A DNA stretch of 29,663 nucleotides from Nanoarchaeota archaeon (GTDB lineage: Archaea; EX4484-52; LFW-46), in NCBI GenBank assembly GCA_018897155.1, contig JAHILE010000058.1:1-29663 (forward strand). Direction: 5' to 3'. Below the pieces are notes generated by a model that did no database searches, was not told where the DNA came from, and worked only from the letters and a program-made list of their open reading frames with translations. A program made the position numbers and the translations under genes. Positions 6,802 to 15,242 of this stretch are shown in pieces. Within the stretch, counting starts at the first letter, position 1; every line of letters begins with the position of its first letter.

Positions 6802-7248
6802 ATGATATTCTTAAAGAACCCGAATACTAAATCAAGAAGCCGTAAAGCGCAAAGCGCCCTTGAATATCTGATTGTCGCTTCAATAGCGTTGCTGATGCTA
6901 GTCCCTATAATAATTGAAGGGTGGAACTCAACCGCGCAATTAAACAATAACATAAACCTTCAAAAAGCGCGAAATACAGTTTCGCAGATTTCTGATGCTG
7001 CAAAAACAGTCTATTTTCAAGGAGATTCTTCGGCCATGACAATATATGTAACTTTTCCGGAAAACATAATTTTTTCTAACGTTTCGGGAAACGAAATATA
7101 CCTAAGGATGAAAACACGGGATTCGACAACCGATGTCGTTGAATTTTTAGAATTCAATGTTATGGGAAATATCTCAAATATTTCCGGAATGCATAAAATA
7201 TATCTGGAGGCGCTGCCAAATGCCGTTAACATCACACACAAACAGTAA
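6802..7248 (+). CDS. Class III signal peptide pilin-like protein 1
   Basis: This 148-residue secreted protein starts with a basic leader and RKAQSALEYLIVASIALLML. This is the archaeal class III signal pattern, with cleavage expected between Ala16 and Gln17 and the conserved Glu at +5 (Glu21) before a hydrophobic helix. Such proteins are processed by an EppA/FlaK-like prepilin peptidase and assemble into pili or archaellum-like filaments; no peptidase, assembly ATPase or platform protein gene is in the window. The mature part is beta-rich with several N-glycosylation sequons near the end. It leads a run of overlapping genes; the next start (7220) lies inside it. Confidence 0.85.
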   Translation: MIFLKNPNTKSRSRKAQSALEYLIVASIALLMLVPIIIEGWNSTAQLNNNINLQKARNTVSQISDAAKTVYFQGDSSAMTIYVTFPENIIFSNVSGNEIYLRMKTRDSTTDVVEFLEFNVMGNISNISGMHKIYLEALPNAVNITHKQ

Positions 7249-7627
7249 AGCGCAATCAAGTATCGAATTGCTGCTGTTTTTCTCAATAGCGTTGCTAATG
7301 TTTTCAGTAGTTTGTAGCACGATTTTCGAAAAGACAAGAAATGTATATGATTCAAAATCGATTTCCCAAGCCATTGAAATCAGTGAAAAAATAGCCGCGG
7401 AAATAAACACAGCCATATCCGAAGGTGATGGATATTCAAAAAACATAACATTGCAAAACGACATCTTTGGAGCAACCTATATTGTTTCGGTAGATAAAGG
7501 CAATGTTTTTGTGGTGTGGCGCGGCAAAAACGCGGCTTCCCGCACAATAATCGAAAACGTTACCGGAACGTTTGTTTCAGGAAATAACCGGATAAAAAAC
7601 AAGGGGGGTTTTATCATTGTTAATTAA
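7220..7627 (+). CDS. Class III signal peptide pilin-like protein 2
   Basis: The 135-residue product begins MPLTSHTNSKAQSSIELLLF, a second clean class III signal with cleavage expected at Ala11/Gln12 and Glu16 at +5. A hydrophobic helix follows, then a beta-rich domain. The ATG at 7220 is chosen over an upstream in-frame start at 7157 because GGAGG (7206-7210) lies 9 nt before it and the signal motif then sits at the normal distance from the N-terminus. The gene overlaps its upstream neighbour by 29 nt and its downstream neighbour by 11 nt. It is probably a minor pilin or a second subunit of the same filament. Confidence 0.85.
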   Translation: MPLTSHTNSKAQSSIELLLFFSIALLMFSVVCSTIFEKTRNVYDSKSISQAIEISEKIAAEINTAISEGDGYSKNITLQNDIFGATYIVSVDKGNVFVVWRGKNAASRTIIENVTGTFVSGNNRIKNKGGFIIVN

Positions 7628-8156
7628 TCGGTATCTAAAAAGAAGATCATCTAAGAAAGGCCAAATGTTTGGCACGGATTTTTTAATAAGTGCAATTTTA
7701 TTCATAGTGATAGTATTCGCATCCATTGAATTGTGGAACTCTGCTTCTGTAAAATACTCAATCGGCGATTCACACGAGTTGATGCAGAAAAAGGCGATTT
7801 CCATAACTGATGCATTAATCAAGACTGGGGGGAGTCCGAACAACTGGACGAATGAAACTGTAAAACTCATAGGGATTTCAGAAAAAACAGTTCAAGTACT
7901 CAATCGTAAAAAGCTTGCGGAAATGAAAAACATCAGCTACATTGATTTGAGATCTATTTGGGGCATCTCAGATTATGAAGTATATCTGGTATTTAAAAAT
8001 TCAACAGGAAATGCAATAACTCTTGATGGAGAATTACTCGAATATGGGCTAAAGCAATCGAATCAAAAAAACCTTATACCGTTCAAGCGCCTAGTACTCA
8101 TAAACGATTCGGGAAATCTTATAAGCAGCGTCATGATATTAATTATCTGGAGGTAA
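7617..8156 (+). CDS. Pilin-like protein 3 with diverged signal
   Basis: The 179-residue protein has a strongly basic leader (NRYLKRRSSKKG), then QMFGTDFLISAILFIVIVFA, a hydrophobic helix like that of a prepilin. The Gln after KKG is kept, but the acidic residue is an Asp one place later than the usual Glu. The start is TTG at 7617, supported by a GGGGGG stretch (7603-7608) and overlap with the previous gene; an ATG at 7665 would delete the basic leader. The rest is an extracellular beta-rich domain with a few sequons. It ends 4 nt before the VWA gene, with a GGAGGT (8149-8154) serving that gene. Confidence 0.75.
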   Translation: MLINRYLKRRSSKKGQMFGTDFLISAILFIVIVFASIELWNSASVKYSIGDSHELMQKKAISITDALIKTGGSPNNWTNETVKLIGISEKTVQVLNRKKLAEMKNISYIDLRSIWGISDYEVYLVFKNSTGNAITLDGELLEYGLKQSNQKNLIPFKRLVLINDSGNLISSVMILIIWR

Positions 8157-8160
8157 CTAT

Positions 8161-11100
8161 ATGAGATGGTCATTTAAGCACAGAAAAGGCGTATTCTTTA
8201 CATTCGACGCTCTGGTAGCGATATCTCTTTTGCTTATCGCATTTTCATACCTTGCTGCAATACCCACCGCAAAAACATTTCAAAAATCAGAGTATCAGCA
8301 AATGCATTATCTTGCTGATGATGCCATACAGGCATTTTCAAACACTAAGTTCTCTTCAATAAATGAGACAATAAGAGATGAAATAATGGCGCTTCCGAGG
8401 CTTTCCGGCGAAGATATTATGAATAAAAGCGTGATTGAAGCCATCGGCCTCATATGGAGCGTATACAACGAAACAGAATACGAGAGAAACTATTCCGCAA
8501 ATATCACGCGGGATTTTTTTGGCCCGCTTCTTGCTGGAATGAATTATTCATTAAAAATTGGGGATTATAAAAGCACAACCCCGGTGCAGATATATTCTTC
8601 AACAGGTACTCTGCCAAGCCAAGAAACAAGAAAACAACAAACATCTACATTCCGCATCATTTCGGGATATAAGGAAAAAAGCCCCCACACTGGTTTTGTC
8701 GCAAGGGCATATGTGACGGGAGCTGCCAAAAAAACGCAAAGCTACATATATTTCGGCGGATTTGAAGGAAACGGAAACATAACAAAACTACTGGAACTTC
8801 CAAGCATTATAAACACAATACAGGGCGCATACCTTGAAATGGACACAGAATCAAATTTCACGATTTTCGTAAACGGCATTTATTCCGGAAAGTATAATGT
8901 CAGCTCCAGTGTACCTTTGCGCGCAAAAAACTGGACCATGCCTTCAATATATCTTTCCGAATTTATGCCGGGCCAAAATAACATTACCGTTGCGTTTGAC
9001 GACATCAACAAGGCTTATGTCGGCGGAGGATTTATTCGCGTAAACTACAATACTGCGCAAATGGACACAGCAGAATTAAAAATAAATCCTGATGGAAACG
9101 TGACCGAAAAATATATATTCCCGGGAATTAATGGATTGATAAATGTCTATTCTTCATTTTATGTTCCAGGAATACTGAAATCCCTCGGCATCCAGCTGCA
9201 TTATTTAAGCGAATATAATGTGTTCCTAAACATAGGGAATGTCTCGGTTTATTCGAACGGCTCAAATGTTTCAAAATACATTTATCTGAACAACACATAC
9301 CTAAATTCACTGCTTAATTATTCATTATTCAATCAGACAATGCCGATACGATTAGGAACAAATGCTGTCAGCGGAATGAATGATGGAAGCGACGCAATAT
9401 TGATAACTGATGTTTCTGGAAGTATGGGGTGGTGGATGGCAAATGACAACACAAATGGAGTGAATCGAAATTGCAGCGACCCTCTTTTTTCAGCGCCCGA
9501 CACCAGCAGAATCAGCGTAGCAAAATGTGCCGACGAAGAGTTTATAAATAATATTTTAGGAACGCCCGGGCAAAAAATAGGGCTTGTAAATTATTCAACA
9601 ATGACGCGGGGCGTGGTGAATCTTACAGACAACAGTACGCTACTAATAGCTAAGATAAACAGCTATATCGATGATTCGTCAACATGTATGTCGTGCGGCA
9701 TCATAAACGCCACAAACATACTGGCTGCAACAATTAATATAACAACAAAAATTGCCAATAAGAGCGCGTGGCTCTACAACGACAGCTTCTTATTATCGGC
9801 GCCTCCAATTGATGCAGATGGAAGAAATTGGACGCATATAAACTACTCGCTTGAAAGTTCGTGGAAAAGCGGAAATGCAGTCTTTGGAAACGGCAAACAC
9901 AACATACAAAAAACAACAGAAATTCTTGGCGGAATTACTGCACTATATCCGGACCTTTGGGATATGGCTGCTGATAAATCAACGCCTGAAATCGACTTCA
10001 CAACAGGAATGAATTATACATTTAATACTTTCGGGCTTGGCGCCGGCAACGACGGCTGGGACTGGGGCGCAGACTATGGCAATGACAGCGCCCTTGCAAG
10101 GAATACATACAATGTTATAAACGGGCGCCTGGTTTATTCGACAACTTTAGCCGGCACAAATCAATGCAATGCTTTTGATTGCTCTGGAGGGTATGGAATA
10201 CAAATAAACATTACGAACGAACAATATGCCTTTATTTCTTCAGGAGGTGTCGCAAATATATCTTTCCAGTATTGGTGGGCTCCAACACAAACAACATTTG
10301 AAAGCACTGATGAAGTATGGATTAAAGGCAGCTGGACCGAACCCGGTCCGGTAGCGCATTATTTTGGAACCGAACAGTCAGGCGCCAATGGGGATTCAAC
10401 GCCGGAAATAGCGCGCGGAAACAATCCTGACAATACCATCACAGGAACATATAATCAGGATATTACTTCGTGGATAGCCGGCCCGGGCGCATATTATCTT
10501 GATTTCGGCGGAAAATTAATGGCGAATGCAAATAATGAGCGCGGAAATTTCAGCTTCGACAATATATTGCTGGAAATAAATAATTATTCAAATACGAATA
10601 ATTCAGTTTATTTCAGGAAGAACTTTACAATATCGGACATAAATGCATTCGGAAAGGGGCTTATACACACATTATCCGGAGATTCTGCCGAAGTATATCT
10701 TAATGGAGCGCTGATTTTCAACAATACCGGTTCAGAGGGTGTCTCTTGGTATGCAACTATAATAAATCGCAAAAATTTCAAGCAGGACGACAACATAATT
10801 GCTGTAAAACTTTACACGCTGGCAAAGCACCCTTCACGATTCGACCTTATGCTTTTTGCGATAAATGAATCAAGAAACAAAGCCATGCTTGTTATGAGCG
10901 ACGGCGTTATAACTGCAGACATAACTCCATACACAACCGCACTAACATCTGCACAGATTATTGCGAACGGATCATTTTCAACATCCGAAACCCATGCAAT
11001 AAACCGTTCATGCTATGCTTATGAAAATTACGGAATTATCTCTCATGCAGTCGCTTTCAGCTCCGCGGCAGATAATGCAACATTAAAAGCGATAGCTGAC

Positions 11101-11859
11101 TGCGGCCATGGCAATTTTTATTCAAGCAGCAACGCGGATGAATTAATGCAAATCTATAAAGACATAGCAAACAACATCATCTCATATTCCACACAAACCG
11201 CCGAAATAAGCGGAGATGCGCCTGCAGCAAAGCTTTATACGGACTCATTCATAGAATACAACTACACCCCATACATCAATAATACTTATGGAAATATCTC
11301 ACTCACGTTTGAAAGTGAAACATTTGGAAATTCAACAGGAAATTATTCTGTAGAAAGCCCAAAAAACGGCTCGTATAATATAACTTCGAAAATGGCCGTT
11401 ATCGACGTTAAGGCAACATCATATTCTTCGAATTATTGGACAAGCACGCTTGAAACAAACAGCACCTCGGGGCAATGGAAGGCTGCATTCAATCTCAGCA
11501 AATTTGGAAACGCATACTTATCTCTCGGAGATCCTTTTATAGTGTATGTTCCGGCATCAGATGTAAAAGCTGGCGAAATGAATTATGTCCGCATAAACAC
11601 TGCCAGTAATGCTACAAGCCCGCGTGGCGGATCTCCGGACAACAAAATTATCTACACCATAAAAATTGATGGATCTGTCGGATATGGAAACACATTTGCA
11701 ACACTTGAGAATGCCACTGAAGACGCAATAAAGAGGCTCAATGATCGCCTTCTCGAACTTGGAATAACTGTAACAAACGTCAATACGGGATCTCAAAATG
11801 TTGGGAAGATTCCATGGATGTGGGGCCCGGCAATAATGACTTTAGAGGTATGGAAATGA
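8161..11859 (+). CDS. Giant secreted VWA-domain protein with pilin-like N-terminus
   Basis: The 1232-residue protein is predicted to be extracellular. Residues 1-34 form a basic start and one hydrophobic helix (HRKGVFFTFDALVAISLLLI), with the same KG-x5-Asp spacing as the preceding pilin-like protein. A beta-rich region (about 130-410) is followed by a VWA domain with the MIDAS motif DVSGSM (Asp417, Ser419, Ser421). The later VWA strand (AMLVMSDGV, Asp914) lies almost 500 residues downstream, so an insert of roughly 370 residues (about 535-905) splits the domain. The insert's last part (SAEVYLNGALIFNN to NIIAVKLYT) looks like a jelly-roll, carbohydrate-binding type sandwich. A further beta-rich C-terminal part follows. 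There are about fifty N-x-S/T sequons. VWA proteins of pilus systems usually act as metal-dependent adhesins or tip subunits. GGAGGT (8149-8154) precedes the start. Confidence 0.85.
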   Translation: MRWSFKHRKGVFFTFDALVAISLLLIAFSYLAAIPTAKTFQKSEYQQMHYLADDAIQAFSNTKFSSINETIRDEIMALPRLSGEDIMNKSVIEAIGLIWSVYNETEYERNYSANITRDFFGPLLAGMNYSLKIGDYKSTTPVQIYSSTGTLPSQETRKQQTSTFRIISGYKEKSPHTGFVARAYVTGAAKKTQSYIYFGGFEGNGNITKLLELPSIINTIQGAYLEMDTESNFTIFVNGIYSGKYNVSSSVPLRAKNWTMPSIYLSEFMPGQNNITVAFDDINKAYVGGGFIRVNYNTAQMDTAELKINPDGNVTEKYIFPGINGLINVYSSFYVPGILKSLGIQLHYLSEYNVFLNIGNVSVYSNGSNVSKYIYLNNTYLNSLLNYSLFNQTMPIRLGTNAVSGMNDGSDAILITDVSGSMGWWMANDNTNGVNRNCSDPLFSAPDTSRISVAKCADEEFINNILGTPGQKIGLVNYSTMTRGVVNLTDNSTLLIAKINSYIDDSSTCMSCGIINATNILAATINITTKIANKSAWLYNDSFLLSAPPIDADGRNWTHINYSLESSWKSGNAVFGNGKHNIQKTTEILGGITALYPDLWDMAADKSTPEIDFTTGMNYTFNTFGLGAGNDGWDWGADYGNDSALARNTYNVINGRLVYSTTLAGTNQCNAFDCSGGYGIQINITNEQYAFISSGGVANISFQYWWAPTQTTFESTDEVWIKGSWTEPGPVAHYFGTEQSGANGDSTPEIARGNNPDNTITGTYNQDITSWIAGPGAYYLDFGGKLMANANNERGNFSFDNILLEINNYSNTNNSVYFRKNFTISDINAFGKGLIHTLSGDSAEVYLNGALIFNNTGSEGVSWYATIINRKNFKQDDNIIAVKLYTLAKHPSRFDLMLFAINESRNKAMLVMSDGVITADITPYTTALTSAQIIANGSFSTSETHAINRSCYAYENYGIISHAVAFSSAADNATLKAIADCGHGNFYSSSNADELMQIYKDIANNIISYSTQTAEISGDAPAAKLYTDSFIEYNYTPYINNTYGNISLTFESETFGNSTGNYSVESPKNGSYNITSKMAVIDVKATSYSSNYWTSTLETNSTSGQWKAAFNLSKFGNAYLSLGDPFIVYVPASDVKAGEMNYVRINTASNATSPRGGSPDNKIIYTIKIDGSVGYGNTFATLENATEDAIKRLNDRLLELGITVTNVNTGSQNVGKIPWMWGPAIMTLEVWK

Positions 11860-12938
11860 AAAAAAATAAATTCCGAAAAGGATTTATATACACTCTATAC
11901 ACCATTTTATTTCTTTCAGCTTTGATGCTGTTTTTATCGATGCAAAAATCTGAAAATAGCGGTTCGGAACTCGCCGAAAAAATAAGGGCTGATAAGATTT
12001 TAAGTTTTGAGAAAGCAATTTCAAATGACATAAATCGCGGAGTATACATATCTGGAAAGCGCGCGCTCCTTTCACTTGATAACATTCTAATTAATGGAAA
12101 TGGCACATTTTCTTCACAAGCAAATGCCAGCATAGGGGAGCTTATAAGGAATGGATCGCTAGAAGGGGCGCCTGCAGAGATAATGGAAAACAGCACCATC
12201 ATTAATTGGACTCAATCAATTAGTACGATAAGCAGCAGACAAAAAATTGACGCATTGTTTGATGTCGAAAACATATTAATAAATTCTGCATCAGCATTTG
12301 AAATATCTGCGAAAATCAATATCTCCATATATCTCTATGACCCATTTACAAAAATAGAATACAACAGAACAATAGAAGCTGTACAGAACATACCCATATA
12401 TCAACTCGAAGACCCTTATATTGCAATAAAAAGCTTTGGAACTATTTCAAATACTTTCAGCAAATGTTCCTCAATTAAGGGATTGGCGTATGAAGGTATT
12501 TGGACTTATGGAAAAATATATTCATCTAATGAAAGTTCTTTTCCAGCAGATCCCGTATGGAGAAACGAGCGCATCCTTGTGACAAACGGCACTGAAGGAA
12601 AGGATTACAGCAGCTTTAGAGGCGTAGTAGTTGAAAACGCCACAGATGCTGTCAGCGGCGTGCCATATATCAAAGGAATTGCCAATGCTGTGGCGCTTTC
12701 AAAAACAGACACCTATGCAGCATTATCAAACAACACATTATGGCTTGCCAACGGAACATCGTGCTATTTTGAATCGCCTTTAGGGCCATCATTTTTTGAC
12801 AGGTTTGAAGGACGGGATGAACTATCTGCAAAATATGCGCTGCCGGATGCAATGGCTGGACTTGGAGCGTTCATATTAACTTTTGACAAAGGCTGGTGCC
12901 TTGACTACAAATATTATTACAGCGGAAATTGCTTTTAA
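11856..12938 (+). CDS. Pilin-like secreted protein 5, unknown function
   Basis: This 360-residue protein has a basic N-terminus (KKNKFRKG) followed by one hydrophobic helix (FIYTLYTILFLSALMLFL). It matches the leaders of the preceding genes but has no acidic residue at +5. The extracellular part contains about a dozen sequons and four or more Cys near the middle and end. The segment GPSFFDRFEG lies close to the C-terminus. The ATG at 11856 overlaps the VWA stop (ATGA) and has GAGGT (11844-11848) 7 nt upstream; an ATG at 11850 is also possible. Constant association with the VWA protein is implied by the coupling. I cannot name the family. Confidence 0.75.
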   Translation: MKKNKFRKGFIYTLYTILFLSALMLFLSMQKSENSGSELAEKIRADKILSFEKAISNDINRGVYISGKRALLSLDNILINGNGTFSSQANASIGELIRNGSLEGAPAEIMENSTIINWTQSISTISSRQKIDALFDVENILINSASAFEISAKINISIYLYDPFTKIEYNRTIEAVQNIPIYQLEDPYIAIKSFGTISNTFSKCSSIKGLAYEGIWTYGKIYSSNESSFPADPVWRNERILVTNGTEGKDYSSFRGVVVENATDAVSGVPYIKGIANAVALSKTDTYAALSNNTLWLANGTSCYFESPLGPSFFDRFEGRDELSAKYALPDAMAGLGAFILTFDKGWCLDYKYYYSGNCF

Positions 12939-13429
12939 ATAATCCGAAAACCAAATATGTAATAGGGATTCTTTTGGAAACTATCGGCGAGATAAAAACA
13001 GGAATAGATCGATTTCTGGATCTCATTAACACAGACGGAGAAACAAAAATTGATATAGCGGCAAAAAAACTTGGAGTTCCTTCAGAAACTATAGAGATTT
13101 GGGCGGAAATACTTCAACAAGATAATCTTATAGATATAGATTATGACAGTTTCGGAAAGATGACTACAAAGCCAAAGGTTTCTGAACAGACTAATAAAAT
13201 AGCTGGAGAAAAACATCCGGTAGTGGAGCAAAAAGAAGAAAAAGGCCGCGGTTTTTCAATACTCAAAAACCTGAAAAAAAAATCAGCATGGAAAAAAAAC
13301 CGCGAAACAAAAAACAAAGAACGTTACCTAAAAAGGCTCAAGCTACCGGCAAAAAATGAAAAAAGCGCGCCAAAGGAAAATGTGCTTTCCAAGATATTGA
13401 AACGCCTTGGGATGAAAAAACAAAAATAG
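12929..13429 (+). CDS. Winged-helix-like basic protein
   Basis: The 166-residue protein starts at a TTG inside the previous gene (10-nt overlap); no in-frame ATG exists near the N-terminus. Residues 10-75 resemble a small winged-helix domain: a helix, then IDIAAKKLGVPSETIEIWAEILQQDNLIDIDY, the familiar pattern of a helix-turn-helix followed by a wing-like strand. The remaining half is a very Lys-rich tail (KNLKKKSAWKKNRETKNKER). It has no signal peptide, so it stays in the cytoplasm. It might regulate the cluster or anchor the secreted apparatus to nucleic acid or to a basal partner; the similarity is by eye only. Confidence 0.7.
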   Translation: MLLNNPKTKYVIGILLETIGEIKTGIDRFLDLINTDGETKIDIAAKKLGVPSETIEIWAEILQQDNLIDIDYDSFGKMTTKPKVSEQTNKIAGEKHPVVEQKEEKGRGFSILKNLKKKSAWKKNRETKNKERYLKRLKLPAKNEKSAPKENVLSKILKRLGMKKQK

Positions 13430-13443
13430 CTAAAGGTGCGAAT

Positions 13444-14091
13444 ATGTTGTGCTTGACTGAATTTAAATCGCGCAAAATTCTAAAGGATTGCGGGTTTATT
13501 CTGCCAAAGGCATTTTTAGCAAAAAACGCCAACTCGACAGAGAAATATGCAAAAAAAATCGGATACCCTGTTGTCCTAAAGATAATGAGCTCGGACATCG
13601 TGCATAAAAGCGATTATGGATGTGTAAAAACAGGCATAACAAACAGGTCAGAAGCAAAATTTGCATATCACGCAATCATAAATAATGCCCTTAACCGCAA
13701 TATTGCGGCAAAAATCGACGGGGTGTCTGTAGAAGAAACACTTTCAGGAGTGGAACTTATAGTTGGCGCAAAACAGGATCCTCAATTCGGTCCGATAATT
13801 CTTTTCGGCATTGGCGGCGTATTTGTCGAAATCTTAAAAGACGCAGCAATAAGGCTCGCACCCATAAAACGAAAGGATGCAAAAGAAATGATTTCTGAGA
13901 TAAAAGGCCATAAGCTCCTTGAAGGATATCGCGGAATGCCGCAGGTAAATCTTGCGGCAGTTGAAGACGCGCTTCTTGCGGCATCAAAACTGATCTGCAA
14001 ACATGTGGAAATAATGGAAATGGATATAAATCCGCTGTTTGCAAATGAAAAGAAAGCGGTTGTAGGAGACGCACGAATTATAATACGTTGA
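13444..14091 (+). CDS. acdB: ADP-forming acyl-CoA synthetase, beta subunit (ATP-grasp)
   Basis: The beta subunit of ADP-forming acetyl-CoA synthetase works with an alpha subunit to turn acyl-CoA, ADP and phosphate into acid, CoA and ATP. It is the main substrate-level phosphorylation enzyme in many fermentative archaea. The 215-residue protein has the ATP-grasp layout: YPVVLKIMSSDIVHKSDYG with the phosphorylatable-His region, GVSVEETLSGVELIVGAKQDPQFGPIILFGIGGVFVEI, and EMDINPLFA near the end. Length is normal for a separate beta subunit. The alpha subunit gene is not in the window. It lies 14 nt after the winged-helix gene, so it may be read through from the surface cluster, although the functions look unrelated. 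Confidence 0.88.
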   Translation: MLCLTEFKSRKILKDCGFILPKAFLAKNANSTEKYAKKIGYPVVLKIMSSDIVHKSDYGCVKTGITNRSEAKFAYHAIINNALNRNIAAKIDGVSVEETLSGVELIVGAKQDPQFGPIILFGIGGVFVEILKDAAIRLAPIKRKDAKEMISEIKGHKLLEGYRGMPQVNLAAVEDALLAASKLICKHVEIMEMDINPLFANEKKAVVGDARIIIR

Positions 14092-14119
14092 CGTAAATAG
14101 CACCGATGAATACTCGACA

Positions 14120-14641
14120 TCATCGCCCCCCGGCGCTTACTCCGGCAATATTTGTCGTAATGTCTTCAGGATACATTCCAAGATTCTGCTTTATCATGTC
14201 AATAACCTTGAAATAATACTCCTTGCTCTGGTCAAAAAGCTTTTTTCTTGTGCGATTATAGAATAGGTATGAAAACGTCCACCAGAATCCCTGCTGAATG
14301 GCATGCGCATAGGTGAATTCCGTTATGAGCCAGCCTTTGACCTTGATTCTTACAGAGCCGCGCTTTGTCTGAAGGTCTTGCTGCCCCCATGCATTGACCT
14401 CAATCCACATCTGAGTCCATTTATCATAAGTCTTAAAAGCAGCCCATTTTCCCTGAAAAGAGCCGTCTGTCGAATCCCATCGAAGCTGCGTCTCTGCAAG
14501 CTTTGGCGAATCAAGCTCCATAATGCGCTGTATTGAAGGAAGCACCACCTTAAGGAGCTTGGCGGGGTGGTCGCCGGTATAATTCATTATTCTAAGATCT
14601 CTCAGAGGCTCCAAAAGATCTTTGTATGCGAGTTTCTCCAT
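14120..14641 (-). CDS. Unknown protein, paralogue B of a tandem pair
   Basis: This 173-residue soluble protein has no recognised family. It shares order and motifs with its upstream neighbour (14665-15201): NYTG near residue 20, a [RN]W-[DE]-[ST] segment leading to DG, then W-x-A-[FI]-K-x-[YF]-D, a beta-strand section, KxxLITE[FY], and a C-terminal helix with QQ and N-[RT] followed by basic residues. The alternating strands followed by a long helix recall lipid- or ligand-binding START-like folds; this is a guess. Its start lies 23 nt after the neighbour's stop, so the two form one operon. The gene is convergent with acdB (28 nt apart). Confidence 0.7.
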   Translation of the reverse strand: MEKLAYKDLLEPLRDLRIMNYTGDHPAKLLKVVLPSIQRIMELDSPKLAETQLRWDSTDGSFQGKWAAFKTYDKWTQMWIEVNAWGQQDLQTKRGSVRIKVKGWLITEFTYAHAIQQGFWWTFSYLFYNRTRKKLFDQSKEYYFKVIDMIKQNLGMYPEDITTNIAGVSAGGR

Positions 14642-14664
14642 TTCAACAATAAAATATCACCCTA

Positions 14665-15201
14665 TTAATGATTCAGGCCATCAGAGACATTGTGCTCCGC
14701 CCTGCTTTTGTCGCAAAATTCGATTATCCGCTTTTCAAGAGCAGCCCAAGCCTCTCTTGATTGAATAAGATAATCCCAGCGTTTCTTATGATAGAACGTA
14801 TTGTGCCAGAATGTCCGCGCCATTTCATAAAATATGCTCTGCTGCAGTATGCTGTCCTGCGGATATTCTGTGATAAGCCGGGGCTTAAGTATTATGGTTA
14901 TGCTGCCGTCATTGTCATTATAGTCTCCTTTAAAATTAACGTCAAAACGAAGGTGAGTGAAATCGTCGAATTCCTTTATCGCGCGCCACTCAATCCGGAA
15001 TTTTTCCTTGCCGTCCTTTGTTTCCCAGTTGTAAGCCATTTCGTGCAAATCCATTGGGCTGATGCCAAGAACATCTATTGATACTTTTTTCAGAAATGTG
15101 TAAAACGCTTTTACATTTGCACCTGAATAATTTATGACACTGTCCTTATCAGGATAGCGCACATATTCGTACAGCTCCAGCTTCGACTTTGCCCAGACCA
15201 T
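14665..15201 (-). CDS. Unknown protein, paralogue A of a tandem pair
   Basis: This 178-residue soluble protein is rich in Trp, Tyr and Phe. It contains VINYSGANVKAF, YNWETKDGKEKFRIEWRAIKEF, and RLITEYPQDSILQQSI, each matching a segment of the downstream protein at 14120-14641, so it arose by an old tandem duplication. No catalytic motif, signal peptide or membrane helix is visible. The C-terminus (about 25 residues after the last shared helix) differs from its paralogue. A TATA box lies about 35 nt upstream, leaving a leader of roughly 10 nt. Confidence 0.7.
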   Translation of the reverse strand: MVWAKSKLELYEYVRYPDKDSVINYSGANVKAFYTFLKKVSIDVLGISPMDLHEMAYNWETKDGKEKFRIEWRAIKEFDDFTHLRFDVNFKGDYNDNDGSITIILKPRLITEYPQDSILQQSIFYEMARTFWHNTFYHKKRWDYLIQSREAWAALEKRIIEFCDKSRAEHNVSDGLNH

Positions 15202-15231
15202 AGGTTCACTGATATAATATTTGTCGATAGT

Positions 15232-15242
15232 TATTTATATAG
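15232..15242 (-). promoter_or_regulatory. TATA box for the paralogue pair
   Basis: The minus strand reads CTATATAAATA, about 35 nt before the ATG at 15201. A short leader containing AGTGAACC would result. Confidence 0.5.

Noticed and set aside
6719-6804. A 27-codon open stretch before the first pilin-like gene that reads like protein (ITHGASAEIRNSLDV...)
   Set aside because: It has no start codon or ribosome binding site and ends within the next gene. Without a homology search I cannot call it a gene remnant.
9128-9310. Short minus-strand frame inside the VWA gene
   Set aside because: It is a shadow frame in Asn/Ser-rich coding sequence with no ribosome binding site.
13757-14123. Two minus-strand frames of 105 and 113 codons opposite acdB
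   Set aside because: They overlap a clear ATP-grasp gene and each other, and their composition is that of reverse frames.
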